Assembly (NCBI RefSeq): GCF_001613205.1
Contig: NZ_BDBX01000031.1
Span: 38,662 to 102,661 of the forward strand
Length of the DNA: 64,000 bases
Reading direction: 5' to 3'
DNA from: Nocardia sienata NBRC 100364
GTDB taxonomy: Bacteria; Actinomycetota; Actinomycetes; Mycobacteriales; Mycobacteriaceae
Each line of letters begins with the position of its first letter. The stretch's first letter is position 1. The notes beneath the pieces were generated by a model. That model was not told where the DNA came from. It worked only from the letters and a program-made list of their open reading frames with translations, and did no database searches. Made by a program: the position numbers and the translations under genes. Positions 36,445 through 44,604 of the stretch are shown here, piece after piece.

Positions 36445-36981
36445 TCAACCCTCGAGATCGAGCAGCCGTCGCTTGATGTCCAGACCCCAGCGGAAACCCC
36501 CGAGGGTGCCGTCGGTGCGCACGATCCGATGGCAGGGTACGAACAGCGCGGCCGCATTGCGGGCGCAGGCGCTCGCCGCGGCGCGGGTGGCCGCGGGCCG
36601 GCCAGCGCGCGCGGCGAACGCGGTGTAGGTGATCGGCTGCCCCGCGGACACCGTGCGCAGCACCTCCCACGCGTGCTGGAGGAATTCGCCCGAGCGCTGA
36701 CGCACCGGGACCGAATCGATCGCGGCCGTATCGCCGCGGTGGTAGGCCGTGACGGCGTCGGTCACCGCACCCAGTTCACGGCGGGCACGCAGCTGCGCGG
36801 GACGCAGGCCGGGGTGGACCAGTGTGCGGAGTTCTTCGGGCGCGGCGGTCCAACCGGACGCCAGTACCGCGCCGTCGGCGGCCACGATCGCGGTGAACGG
36901 GCCGAGCGGGGTGTCGACGGTGGCGAAGTCGGCGGTGCCGGTCGCGGTGGCGGCCGGTGCGGGCAGGGTGGCGATGGACAT
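36445..36981 (-). CDS. ogt: Methylated-DNA-[protein]-cysteine S-methyltransferase
   Basis: A 178-residue O6-alkylguanine-DNA alkyltransferase. The acceptor cysteine is in FVPCHRIVRTDGTLGGF, preceded by the DNA-binding helix (ITYTAFAARAGRPAATRAAASACARNA). It transfers the alkyl group irreversibly from O6-alkylguanine to itself. The ATG overlaps the stop of the upstream Ada/AlkA gene as TGATG (36979-36983), giving a coupled alkylation-repair operon. Confidence 0.94.
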   Translation of the reverse strand: MSIATLPAPAATATGTADFATVDTPLGPFTAIVAADGAVLASGWTAAPEELRTLVHPGLRPAQLRARRELGAVTDAVTAYHRGDTAAIDSVPVRQRSGEFLQHAWEVLRTVSAGQPITYTAFAARAGRPAATRAAASACARNAAALFVPCHRIVRTDGTLGGFRWGLDIKRRLLDLEG

Positions 36982-38525
36982 CAGTCGGTGCTCACTTTCG
37001 CGTCGGTTCGGGTGGTAGGCGCGGCGGACTCCCGAGATTGGGCCCGGGTGCGCAGTTCGGTGCGCCACAGGTGCATACAGAGATAGGAACGCCAGGGCGA
37101 CCAGCGGGTCGTATCGGCCAGGTCGATACCGCGCCGGACGGCGCCGCGGCGGATGACCAGGTCGGTGTGCAGCATGATGTCGGGGTCGGCGAGTAGCCGC
37201 ATGGTGACGTAGTCGGCGGTCCACGGGCCGACACCGTCGAGCGCGAGCAGATCGCGTCGCAGGTCGGCGGCTGTACGGCCTTGGTGCAGGACCAGGTCGC
37301 CGGAGGCGAGCGCCGCCGCGGCGGCGGTGATGGAGCGGATGCGCTGGGCCGGGCCGGTCAGTACTTCGGCGCCGCGTTCGGCGATCACCTCCGGTGCCGG
37401 GAACAGCCGGCCGACCGGCCCGTCCACCGCTTCGCCGAGGGCGGCGACCAGCCGGGCCGTATGCGTATTGGCCGCGGCCACCGAGATCTGCTGACCGATC
37501 ATGGTGCGCAGCAGCAATTCCGGTCCCTCCACACATCCCGGTACCCGGATCCCGGGAGCGAAATGGGTCTTCGGTTCGTGCGGCGCGCCGGTGCCCTCGT
37601 GCGCCCGGGCGATTGCCTCGTCGATGGCCACCGGATCGGCGTCGAGGTCGAGCAGATGCCGGACCCGGGCCACCGCGGGCGCGAGGTCGCGCATATCGCG
37701 CAGCGTCAGTTCCGCCTGGACATGCCCGGGCTGTATCGCGAGGCGGACCCCGGCGTAACCGTGCGGCGTGCGGATGGTGCGCAGGTAGTGGTTCTCCCCG
37801 CCCGATGTGGTCTGCCAGAGCTCCAGACCCGGTGCCACATGGGCGGACAGGAACCAGTTCAGCCAGTCGCGGTCCAGCGGCGCCCGGTAGGGCAGGCGCA
37901 GGGACAGGGTGCCGTTGGCGGCCGGGACGGTGCGGTCGCGGGCGCGCTGCGCTTCGGTGCGCATGGTGCTCGGGCTGACCGCGAAGACCTCGCGCACGGT
38001 GTCGTTGAACTGCCGGATACTGGCGAAACCGGCGGCGAAGGCGATATCCGACATGGGCATGGCGGTGGTCTGGATCAGCAGTCGCGCGGTATGTGCCCGG
38101 TGGGCGCGCGCCAACGCCAGCGGGCCCGCGCCGAGTTCGGTGGTGAGCACCCGGGTGAGCTGACGCTGTGAATAGCCGAGCGCCGAGGCCAGCGCGGGGA
38201 CCCCGCCGCGTTCCACCACACCGTCCCCGATGAGCCGCATGGCCCGGGCCGCCAGGTCTGCGCGGGTGTTCCACAGGGGGGACCCGGGCGCGGCATCGGG
38301 CAGGCAGCGGCGGCAGGCGCGGTAGCCCGCCTGCTGGGCCGCGGCCGCGGTCGGCAGGAAGGTCACATTGGTGCGCTTCGGAGTGATCGCCGGGCACGAT
38401 GGCCGGCAGTAGATTCCGGTGGTGCGCACGGCGGTGTAGAACTGCCCGTCGAAACGGGAGTCGCGGGCCGACACCGCGCGATAGCAGCGTTCGAAATCCA
38501 GGGCCGTGATGCTCACCCCACACAC
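36981..38525 (-). CDS. AdaA-AlkA fusion: regulator and 3-methyladenine glycosylase
   Basis: A 514-residue multi-domain repair protein. Residues about 10-80 are the Ada Zn/methyl-acceptor domain (RFDGQFYTAVRTTGIYCRPSCPA and CRRCLPD supply four cysteines). Residues 85-200 are an AraC-type HTH pair (ALASALGYSQRQLTRVLTTEL; MSDIAFAAGFASIRQFNDTVREVF). Then an AlkA N-terminal domain and the HhH-GPD glycosylase (LLRTMIGQQISVAAA, LLALDGVGPWTADYVTMR with the catalytic Asp downstream at HTD). It should sense methyl phosphotriesters, activate its own operon and excise alkylated bases. Ogt is coupled downstream. Start GTG at 38525 or 38516. Confidence 0.92.
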   Translation of the reverse strand: MCGVSITALDFERCYRAVSARDSRFDGQFYTAVRTTGIYCRPSCPAITPKRTNVTFLPTAAAAQQAGYRACRRCLPDAAPGSPLWNTRADLAARAMRLIGDGVVERGGVPALASALGYSQRQLTRVLTTELGAGPLALARAHRAHTARLLIQTTAMPMSDIAFAAGFASIRQFNDTVREVFAVSPSTMRTEAQRARDRTVPAANGTLSLRLPYRAPLDRDWLNWFLSAHVAPGLELWQTTSGGENHYLRTIRTPHGYAGVRLAIQPGHVQAELTLRDMRDLAPAVARVRHLLDLDADPVAIDEAIARAHEGTGAPHEPKTHFAPGIRVPGCVEGPELLLRTMIGQQISVAAANTHTARLVAALGEAVDGPVGRLFPAPEVIAERGAEVLTGPAQRIRSITAAAAALASGDLVLHQGRTAADLRRDLLALDGVGPWTADYVTMRLLADPDIMLHTDLVIRRGAVRRGIDLADTTRWSPWRSYLCMHLWRTELRTRAQSRESAAPTTRTDAKVSTD

Positions 38526-38845
38526 GATGTCAGCTCGGGAAGCCGCAGGCTAGCGGAAAACAGACATCGGTGCCGGGTGTCGCCCGGGGTACTCGCCGGA
38601 GAGCTGTGCGGGTCCGTTCTCGGGGGTAACCGCGCGGCCACAACGACGGGCGGCGCAGCGCGCTGCGGGAACATGATGAGGATTCGTGACGATGGGCGGC
38701 CTCGAAAAGGCGGTACGGGAGGACGGCAGCGGAAACTACGGCGAGGCAGGGCGGGCCGCGAAGACCCACGTGGTGCTGGGCGCCGCGGAAACGCGACGGC
38801 GGGGCCGGTCCGACCGGCCCCGCCGTAACTTCTTGCGGTCCTTGC
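38526..38845. other. Intergenic region, Ada/AlkA / ybdD
   Basis: About 320 bases with no supportable gene. It holds the strong hairpin at 38796-38826 that follows the cstA-ybdD operon and should carry the promoter of the Ada/AlkA-ogt operon nearer 38530. No A-box-like palindrome was recognised. Confidence 0.4.
38796..38826 (-). terminator. Terminator-like hairpin after cstA-ybdD
   Basis: ACGGCGGGGCCGGT (38796-38809) and its exact inverse (38813-38826) form a 14-bp stem with a 3-base loop, twenty bases past the ybdD stop on the minus strand. Confidence 0.75.
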
Positions 38846-39112
38846 TCAGCAGCAGCGAGCGCCCGGGTTGCGTTCCGCGTCGGCGTACCGCTCCCGCCAG
38901 TAGTCCCGCTCGCTCGCGACCGGGCGATCGGGATGCACTCTGCGCATATGTGCGAGATAGCGCTGGTAGTCCTGCCCGCCGACGACGGAGTCCAGGTACC
39001 GGAACACCGACAGCACCCCGCCAACGAGCGCCTGCACCCCGCGGACCGGCGTCGCCGGGGCCCCGCGGAGGCCGGCGCGCACGTTCGGCGCCGCCGCGAG
39101 CCGCCCGGTCAA
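38846..39112 (-). CDS. YbdD/YjiX family protein
   Basis: An 88-residue basic protein. The C-terminal half has the family pattern FRYLDSVVGGQDYQRYLAHMRRVHPDRPVASERDYWRERYADAE. These small proteins are encoded next to CstA-type transporters and are needed for their function in enterobacteria. The start is an unusual TTG that shares TTGA (39109-39112) with the cstA stop; GGAGG lies seven bases ahead of it inside cstA, which supports this choice over any ATG. Confidence 0.82.
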   Translation of the reverse strand: MTGRLAAAPNVRAGLRGAPATPVRGVQALVGGVLSVFRYLDSVVGGQDYQRYLAHMRRVHPDRPVASERDYWRERYADAERNPGARCC

Positions 39113-41370
39113 CTCCGCACCTCCGCGTGCGCCGCCCCCGGCACCGCGACCTCGCCTTTCGCGATTCGCTCGTCCCACTGCCGCTGGACCTCCTTCTCCG
39201 CCGAGGTGACCAGGAAACCGCTCGGCGCGAAGATCTTCGACGGTTCCTCCGGCGATTCGGTGGTCGAGGTATCGCCCGACTTCACGGTGCGGTAGCAGAC
39301 CCATACCGCCGCGAGCACCACGATCAGCACCAGCACCGCGAAAACGATGGACAGCGCACCCTGGATGAACGTATTGCGGATCACCGCGTCCACGTCATCG
39401 GGTGTCTTCGCCGTCAGGCACAGCTCCCCGGCGTCGCGGGCGGCCCGGCAGATGCTGTTCTGTTTCCAGTAGCCCACCTTCGGATCGGCCGAGAAGATCT
39501 TCTGCCAGGACGCTGTCATGGTGACGATGAGATCCCAGGCCAGGGCGATACCCGGTATCCAGGCCCATTTCGTCAGGCCCTTTTTCACCAGGATCGTCAG
39601 CACCACCACCAGCGCGATCGCGGCCAGCAGCTGGTTGGCGATACCGAACAGCGGGAACAGCGCGTTGATGCCGCCCAGCGGATCCGTCACACCCATCAGC
39701 AGGATCGATCCCCAGGCCGCCACCACGATCGCCGAGCACAGCCATGCGCCCACCCGCCACGACGGATCGGCGAACTTGCGCGCCGGACCGCGCAGGTTGC
39801 CCAGCGAATCGGAGAGCATGAACCGCGCCACGCGGGTGCCGGCGTCGATGGTGGTCAGGATGAACAGCGCCTCGAACATGATCGCGAAGTGGTACCAGAA
39901 CGACTTCATCCCGGCACCGCCGAGGAATCCGGCGAACACTTCGGAGATTCCGATGGCCAGCGTCGGGGCGCCGCCGGTGCGGGAGATCACCGATTCCTCG
40001 CCCACATCGGTCGCGGCCTGGCTCAACTCGGCGCCGGTCGTCGGCGGGCCGGACAGTCCCAGGCTGTTCGTATAGGCGGCCGCGGTCTCCGCGGTGCCAC
40101 CGGTCGCGCCGGCCGGGGCGTTCATGGCGAAGTACAGGTGCTGATCGATGATCGACGCCGTGATGATCGCCATCACCGCCACGAACGACTCCATCAGCAT
40201 GCCGCCGTAGCCGATCATCTTGGCGTGTGATTCCTTCTCCAGCAGTTTCGGTGTCGTACCCGACGACACCAGCGCGTGGAAACCGGACAGCGCACCGCAG
40301 GCGATGGTGATGAACAGGAACGGGAACAGGCTGCCCGCGAAGGCCGGGCCGGTGCCCGAGGTGGCGAACTCCGAGACCGCGGGCGCCTTCAGCACCGGCA
40401 GGGTCACCAGGATGCCGACCGCCAGCAGGCCGATGGTGCCGATCTTCATGAAGGTCGACAGGTAATCGCGCGGGGCCAGCAGCAGCCACACCGGCAGCAC
40501 CGAGGCGACGAAGCCGTAGCCGATCAGCATCCACGAGATGGTGACGGGATGGAAGGTGAACCACCCGGCCCAGGTGTCGTTGTGCGAGACCCAGCCGCCC
40601 GCGATGATCGCCAGGATCAGCAGCACGAAACCGATCGCCGAGATCTCACCGACCCGGCCCGGACGCAGATACCGCAGGTACACGCCCATGAACAGGGCGA
40701 TCGGGATGGTCATCGCGATGGAGAAGACACCCCAGGGGCTGTGCGCCAGCGCGTTCACCACCACCAGCGCCAGCACCGCGAGCAGGATCATCATGATCAC
40801 CAGGACGCCGACGATGGCGGCCACACCGCCGACCACGCCGAGTTCGTCGCGTGCCATCTGACCGAGGCTGCGCCCGCGCCGTTTCATCGACACCCACAGC
40901 ACCAGGTAGTCCTGCACCGCGCCCGCGAACACGACGCCCACGATGATCCAGATGGTGCCCGGCAGGTACCCCATCTGTGCCGCCAGCACCGGCCCGACCA
41001 GCGGCCCCGCACCCGCGATGGCCGCGAAATGATGCCCGAACAGCACCCGCCGGTCCATCGGCATGAAGTCTTTGCCGTTGTCCAGGATCTCGGCCGGAGT
41101 CGCCAGGTCGTCGCGGGGTTTGACGACCTTGTATTCGATGAGCCGGGCGTAGAAGCGGTAGGCGATGATGTAGGTACTCACCGCCGCGATCACGATCCAC
41201 ACCGCGTTCACGGACTCGCCCCGCGCGAGGGCGAGAATCGTCCAGGCCACGGCGCCCAGCAGCGCGATGGCCGCGAAGATCGCCTTCTTCGCGGGCGTGA
41301 TCGGGGACCGGTCGACCACACCCACGGGTGGTAGGTCGGGGTCGGTCTTGAGATATTCGATAGTCCCCAT
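39109..41370 (-). CDS. cstA: Carbon starvation transporter CstA
   Basis: A 753-residue membrane protein with roughly 16-18 hydrophobic segments. The family blocks are visible: GHHFAAIAGAGPLVGPVLAAQMGYLPGTIWI, SMKRRGRSLGQMARDELG, CGALSGFHALVSSGTTPKLL and AGTRVARFMLSDSLGN. CstA proteins import peptides and pyruvate when carbon is scarce. ATG at 41370 follows AGGAG; the frame continues upstream over unrelated sequence. Translationally coupled to the ybdD-type gene. Confidence 0.94.
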   Translation of the reverse strand: MGTIEYLKTDPDLPPVGVVDRSPITPAKKAIFAAIALLGAVAWTILALARGESVNAVWIVIAAVSTYIIAYRFYARLIEYKVVKPRDDLATPAEILDNGKDFMPMDRRVLFGHHFAAIAGAGPLVGPVLAAQMGYLPGTIWIIVGVVFAGAVQDYLVLWVSMKRRGRSLGQMARDELGVVGGVAAIVGVLVIMMILLAVLALVVVNALAHSPWGVFSIAMTIPIALFMGVYLRYLRPGRVGEISAIGFVLLILAIIAGGWVSHNDTWAGWFTFHPVTISWMLIGYGFVASVLPVWLLLAPRDYLSTFMKIGTIGLLAVGILVTLPVLKAPAVSEFATSGTGPAFAGSLFPFLFITIACGALSGFHALVSSGTTPKLLEKESHAKMIGYGGMLMESFVAVMAIITASIIDQHLYFAMNAPAGATGGTAETAAAYTNSLGLSGPPTTGAELSQAATDVGEESVISRTGGAPTLAIGISEVFAGFLGGAGMKSFWYHFAIMFEALFILTTIDAGTRVARFMLSDSLGNLRGPARKFADPSWRVGAWLCSAIVVAAWGSILLMGVTDPLGGINALFPLFGIANQLLAAIALVVVLTILVKKGLTKWAWIPGIALAWDLIVTMTASWQKIFSADPKVGYWKQNSICRAARDAGELCLTAKTPDDVDAVIRNTFIQGALSIVFAVLVLIVVLAAVWVCYRTVKSGDTSTTESPEEPSKIFAPSGFLVTSAEKEVQRQWDERIAKGEVAVPGAAHAEVRS

Positions 41371-41489
41371 CGGGCAACTCCTGTACAGCGAGCTGGAACA
41401 TGCCGGCCACACGAACGTAACCGATGGCCGTTCGGCGCTTCGACGGTTGCGGTGAACGGTCGTTGTGATGCGGCGAGCGGAATGTTCCG

Positions 41490-41725
41490 CGTCCCTCCGC
41501 CAGCGCCGTCGTCGTGAGTCCGCTCGCGCTGACGGAGGTACACCATGTGGCGAGTGTCCGGGCCGACCGCCGCGTGGCGGACGCAATTCTGCGGCTGATG
41601 GGCGATCGCGTCGCCGCGGGCCGCATTGTCGTGCCGGAGGTCGATGCCAGGGTGATCCGTACAGCTGTCGAGGTCCGCGGGCACTACCCGGCGATGAACC
41701 GTTGCTGCCCGATGATCTCGAATAG
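41490..41725 (+). pseudogene. Relic of a VapC-type PIN toxin gene
   Basis: One frame reads VVVSPLALTEVHHVASVRADRRVADAILRLMGDRVAAGRIVVPEVDARVIRTAVEVRGHYPAMN, which has the look of the central helices of VapC PIN toxins, but no start, no N-terminal Asp strand and no downstream metal-binding region are present. A second frame just after it ends LLPDDLE-stop (41723-41725), the usual C-terminal tail of such toxins. The pieces fit a vapC that lost its 5' end and suffered an internal deletion with frameshift. No VapB antitoxin is visible. Confidence 0.5.
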
Positions 41726-41817
41726 CCCTTCGCGGGTCGAACGGCAACCGCACGGCCCGGGTACATAGAGCAATTTCGGTCAACCGGATTCCGGTCCGGC
41801 GTGCATACGGTGGGGCA

Positions 41818-42339
41818 ATGCGCGAAACCCCCGAAGAACTGGCCGCACTGCAGACCCTGCTCGACACCTCGCTCGCGGGTGCCACAGGTCATCTCCGCTC
41901 GATCATCGCCGCCGACCGCACCCTGACCGCTGAGCAGCTCACCTCGATACTCACCGGTATGTGTCTGCTCACCCTGTCCACCGTGACCGCCAAGGGCGAG
42001 CCGCGGGTGAGCGGTGTCGACGGGCATTTCCTGCACGGCCGGTGGTATTTCGGCACCGCGCGCACCGCGGCCAAGGCTCGTCACCTCGCTGCCCGGCCCG
42101 CCGCGAGCGTCGCGCACCTGCGTGGTGAGGCATTGGGTGTGTTCACGCACGGCACCGCCGAGACCTTGAACCCGGCGGTCGGTGAACCGGATCCCGAGTG
42201 GCCGGAACTGCTCGCCTACTTCAAGGATTTCTACGGCAACGACGGGTTCGACTGGGACAACGATGTGGTGTTCTTCCGTCTGCGCCCGAACTGGACGACC
42301 GTCTACGCACCTGATTTCGCCGCGCTCACAGTGCGGTGA
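41818..42339 (+). CDS. Pyridoxamine 5'-phosphate oxidase family protein
   Basis: A 173-residue split-barrel flavin-binding protein. The core strands CLLTLSTVTAKGEPRVSGVDGHFLHGRWYFGTARTAAKARHLAARPAASVAHL are typical of the PNPOx-like superfamily, and VVFFRLRPNWTTVYAPD closes the barrel. Many actinobacterial members bind F420 or FMN rather than oxidising pyridoxamine phosphate, so cofactor and substrate are open. Convergent with the TPR-like gene. Confidence 0.8.
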   Translation: MRETPEELAALQTLLDTSLAGATGHLRSIIAADRTLTAEQLTSILTGMCLLTLSTVTAKGEPRVSGVDGHFLHGRWYFGTARTAAKARHLAARPAASVAHLRGEALGVFTHGTAETLNPAVGEPDPEWPELLAYFKDFYGNDGFDWDNDVVFFRLRPNWTTVYAPDFAALTVR

Positions 42340-42367
42340 GCACGGCGGCCGATCGGCGTCGGTCGGA

Positions 42368-42384
42368 CGGGCGGCTTCCGCCCG
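42368..42384. terminator. Small convergent hairpin
   Basis: CGGGCGG-CTT-CCGCCCG forms a 7-bp stem with a 3-base loop between the convergent PNPOx-like and TPR-like genes. The flanking CCGAT and ATCGG could extend it into a larger structure. Confidence 0.45.
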
Positions 42385-42425
42385 ATCGGTGACGTCCGGC
42401 CGGGCGGTAGCGGCGGGGAACGGTG

Positions 42426-42938
42426 TCAGGAACCCGGGCCCGGTGCGCTCGGCCGCCGCTCGGTGGACCGCCGGGTGACCGTGTCGGCCACCTCGTCGAG
42501 CGCGGTGCGGATCATCGCGCCGTAGGCGTCGTCGGGGAGGGCGTCCAGCCGTTCGCGTGCGGCGGCGAGCTGTTTCTCCGCGGCGTCCCACGAGCCCAGG
42601 CGCCGATAGTTGTCGGCCAGGTTCAGGTGCAGCGACGGATAGAACCCCGCGACCCGCAGGCTCGCATGGTGCCGCTGAACCCGGTCGTCGGTGAGGGCGT
42701 CGGCCGCGTCGAGGGCGCGGATATCCCAGGCCAGCGCCTGGGCGGGATCGTCGTAGAGATCGGCCAGGTAATGCGCGAGGGTGCACCGGTGGAAGGGGTC
42801 GCCGGTGACGCCGATACCGCGCCAGAGCTCGAGCAGCCGTTTTCGGGCGGCCGCCGGGTCCCCGGTCCGGCCGAGCGTGACGGCCTCGGTGATCGAGTGC
42901 ATGGTGGGATCGGGTGAGAGCCCCGTGGTGGAGGTCAT
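42426..42938 (-). CDS. Small TPR-like protein coupled to MerR-clamp gene
   Basis: A 170-residue helical protein with two or three TPR-like helix pairs (DPAAARKRLLELWRGIG, HRCTLAHYLADLYDDPAQALAWDIRALDAAD, FYPSLHLNLADNYRRLGSWDAAEKQLAAARE). Such repeats usually mediate protein contacts. I do not recognise a named family. Its ATG overlaps the stop of the MerR-clamp gene as ATGA (42935-42938), so the two proteins are made together and may form a complex. Confidence 0.75.
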   Translation of the reverse strand: MTSTTGLSPDPTMHSITEAVTLGRTGDPAAARKRLLELWRGIGVTGDPFHRCTLAHYLADLYDDPAQALAWDIRALDAADALTDDRVQRHHASLRVAGFYPSLHLNLADNYRRLGSWDAAEKQLAAARERLDALPDDAYGAMIRTALDEVADTVTRRSTERRPSAPGPGS

Positions 42939-44023
42939 GCGGGCATTCCGTTCTGTTCGTCGAGTACTGCCAGTGCGACCGGCATGGCCAGGGTGGTGAG
43001 GTCGCCGTTGTCCGCGGACCGGACGACCATCGGGTCGGTGCGGCCGCCGATATCCAGCCGCACATCGGGTCCGATGGCGGTGGCGACGGCCGGGTGCAGG
43101 ATGGTGAACCCGAAGACGAGTTCGCTGTCGGGGCCGGTGACCCGCGCGGACAATTCGGTCGGCGGCTCGCCTCCGGTGCCCGAGACGGTGAGGGTGCCCG
43201 CCGCGGTCGTCACCCGCAGGTAGCGGTCGCGCTGCTGTTCCAGCGCGCGCATGAGGTCGTGTTTGGCGACCACGGCGTGGGTGGGCGCCGCCGGCAGAGC
43301 CGCCAGCAGCCCGCGGTGGTCGGGAAACGGTTCGGCCAACGTGCGGCAGCTACGTACGGCGCCGTCGGCGGAGCGGAACCGGACGCTGTGTTCACCGGCT
43401 TCTATATCGATGGAATGGGCGTTGCGGATCTCCGGCAGCGCCGCGCTCAGGTCGGCGCCGTCGACCGTGGCGGCCCACTCGACCGATCCGGGCTGTTCGG
43501 GAACCAGGGTGCGGGTGGAGAGCCGGTAGCGGTCGGTGGCGGTGAGGGTGAGCGATGCGGGCGTCACCTCGAGCCGCACCCCGGTCAGCACCGGCAGGTC
43601 GGGGTCCGTGCCGGTGGCGGCGAGTATCTGCTCGACCGCCGCCGCCAGCACCGGCCCTCGTACCGTCGCCACCCACCAGCCGGAGGGTTCGCCGAGCGCG
43701 GCCTTGACCACTTCGGCGGTCCGCCGTGCCTGCCTGGTCCGCTCGAGCAACCCCGCCATGTGATCGTCGATGAGCCCGGCCGCGGTATGCGGGTCGCTCG
43801 CGAGAACGCGGGCGATCTCGTCGAGCGGCATATCGATGGCGCGGAGGCGGCGGATCGTCACCGCGCGCTCGACCTGGGTGGGTGTGTAGTAGCGGTATCC
43901 GGTGGCCGCGTCGACCCCGGCCGGTGCCAGCAGGCCGGAGTCGTCGTAGAAGCGCAGCGCACTGGGCGTGATACCGCATGAGCGGGCGAACGCGCCGATG
44001 GTGATCAGGTCGGATTCGGGCAC
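42935..44023 (-). CDS. MerR regulator fused to DnaN (sliding-clamp)-like region
   Basis: A 362-residue fusion. Residues 6-74 are a MerR winged helix (LITIGAFARSCGITPSALRFYDDSGLL, TGYRYYTPTQVERAVTIRRLR) followed by a short dimerisation coil to about 112. The remainder resembles domains 2 and 3 of the DNA polymerase III beta clamp: LPVLTGVRLEVTPASLTLTATDRYRLSTRTL, then AEPFPDHRGLLAALPAAPTHAVVAKHDLMRAL. Clamp domain 1 is absent, so it cannot be a normal replicative clamp. MerR domains fused to clamp-like sequences are annotated in actinobacteria, but I know of no described function. Coupled to the TPR-like gene. Confidence 0.85.
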   Translation of the reverse strand: MPESDLITIGAFARSCGITPSALRFYDDSGLLAPAGVDAATGYRYYTPTQVERAVTIRRLRAIDMPLDEIARVLASDPHTAAGLIDDHMAGLLERTRQARRTAEVVKAALGEPSGWWVATVRGPVLAAAVEQILAATGTDPDLPVLTGVRLEVTPASLTLTATDRYRLSTRTLVPEQPGSVEWAATVDGADLSAALPEIRNAHSIDIEAGEHSVRFRSADGAVRSCRTLAEPFPDHRGLLAALPAAPTHAVVAKHDLMRALEQQRDRYLRVTTAAGTLTVSGTGGEPPTELSARVTGPDSELVFGFTILHPAVATAIGPDVRLDIGGRTDPMVVRSADNGDLTTLAMPVALAVLDEQNGMPA

Positions 44024-44172
44024 GCGCCCATCATCGGGCTTCGAGCAACCTGAAGGTCAAGCCACGATCGCGTGGCTCGCTTCGAAGAGGCGCCGCGGCA
44101 GGGCTCGACACCGCCGCGGCCACCGGGAACAGCGAACCATGTACCGGCCCCGATCCGGCGCAGCGACGCGGT

Positions 44173-44600
44173 TCAGTGCCCTCGACAGGTCCCGAAGCTC
44201 CAATAGTTGCCCTCCGGGTCGGCGACCGTGAACCCGCGTGACCCGTAGTCCTCGTCCTTCAGCCCGCGACGGTTTCCGCGCCGGCGGCAGTGGCTCGCTC
44301 GTAGAGCGCGTCCGGGTCGGCGCAGACCACATAGATCGATTCGGTGCCCGGGATGCGCCGCTCCGGCAACCCACCGCCCTTGTTCACGGTGCCGAACATG
44401 ATCCCGCCGCCTTCCGGCCAGCGCATTTCTGCGTGCTCGATTACCGACGGGTCGTTTTCGCGGGCGTACATCGCCGTCAGTTCGAAGCCGAACGCCCGGG
44501 CCAAGAAGTCCGCGGTGCCGCGGGCGTCGGTGAAGGCCAGGCACGGCCAGACGGCCGGTGCGGGGGTGGTGGTCGTGGTGGTGTCCTCGGTTGCGGTCAT
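44173..44600 (-). pseudogene. VOC-family (glyoxalase-like) gene with frameshift
   Basis: The first 113 codons from the ATG at 44600 encode a VOC-fold protein (WPCLAFTDARGTADFLARAFGFELTAMY, GGGIMFGTV, IYVVCADPDALYERATAAGAE) and stop at TGA 44259-44261. The expected last strand continues in the next frame as LKDEDYGSRGFTVADPEGNYWSFGT and stops at 44173. The break lies in a GGG run (44263-44265 on the plus strand), so one G appears to be missing, by real mutation or sequencing error. It starts four bases after the AraC regulator stop, an arrangement common in actinobacteria. Confidence 0.75.
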
Positions 44601-44604
44601 GGTT

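Noticed and set aside
41371..43065. Upstream extension of the cstA frame
   Set aside because: Antisense to the PNPOx gene and overlapping the TPR-like gene out of phase; the ribosome site and CstA N-terminus are at 41370.
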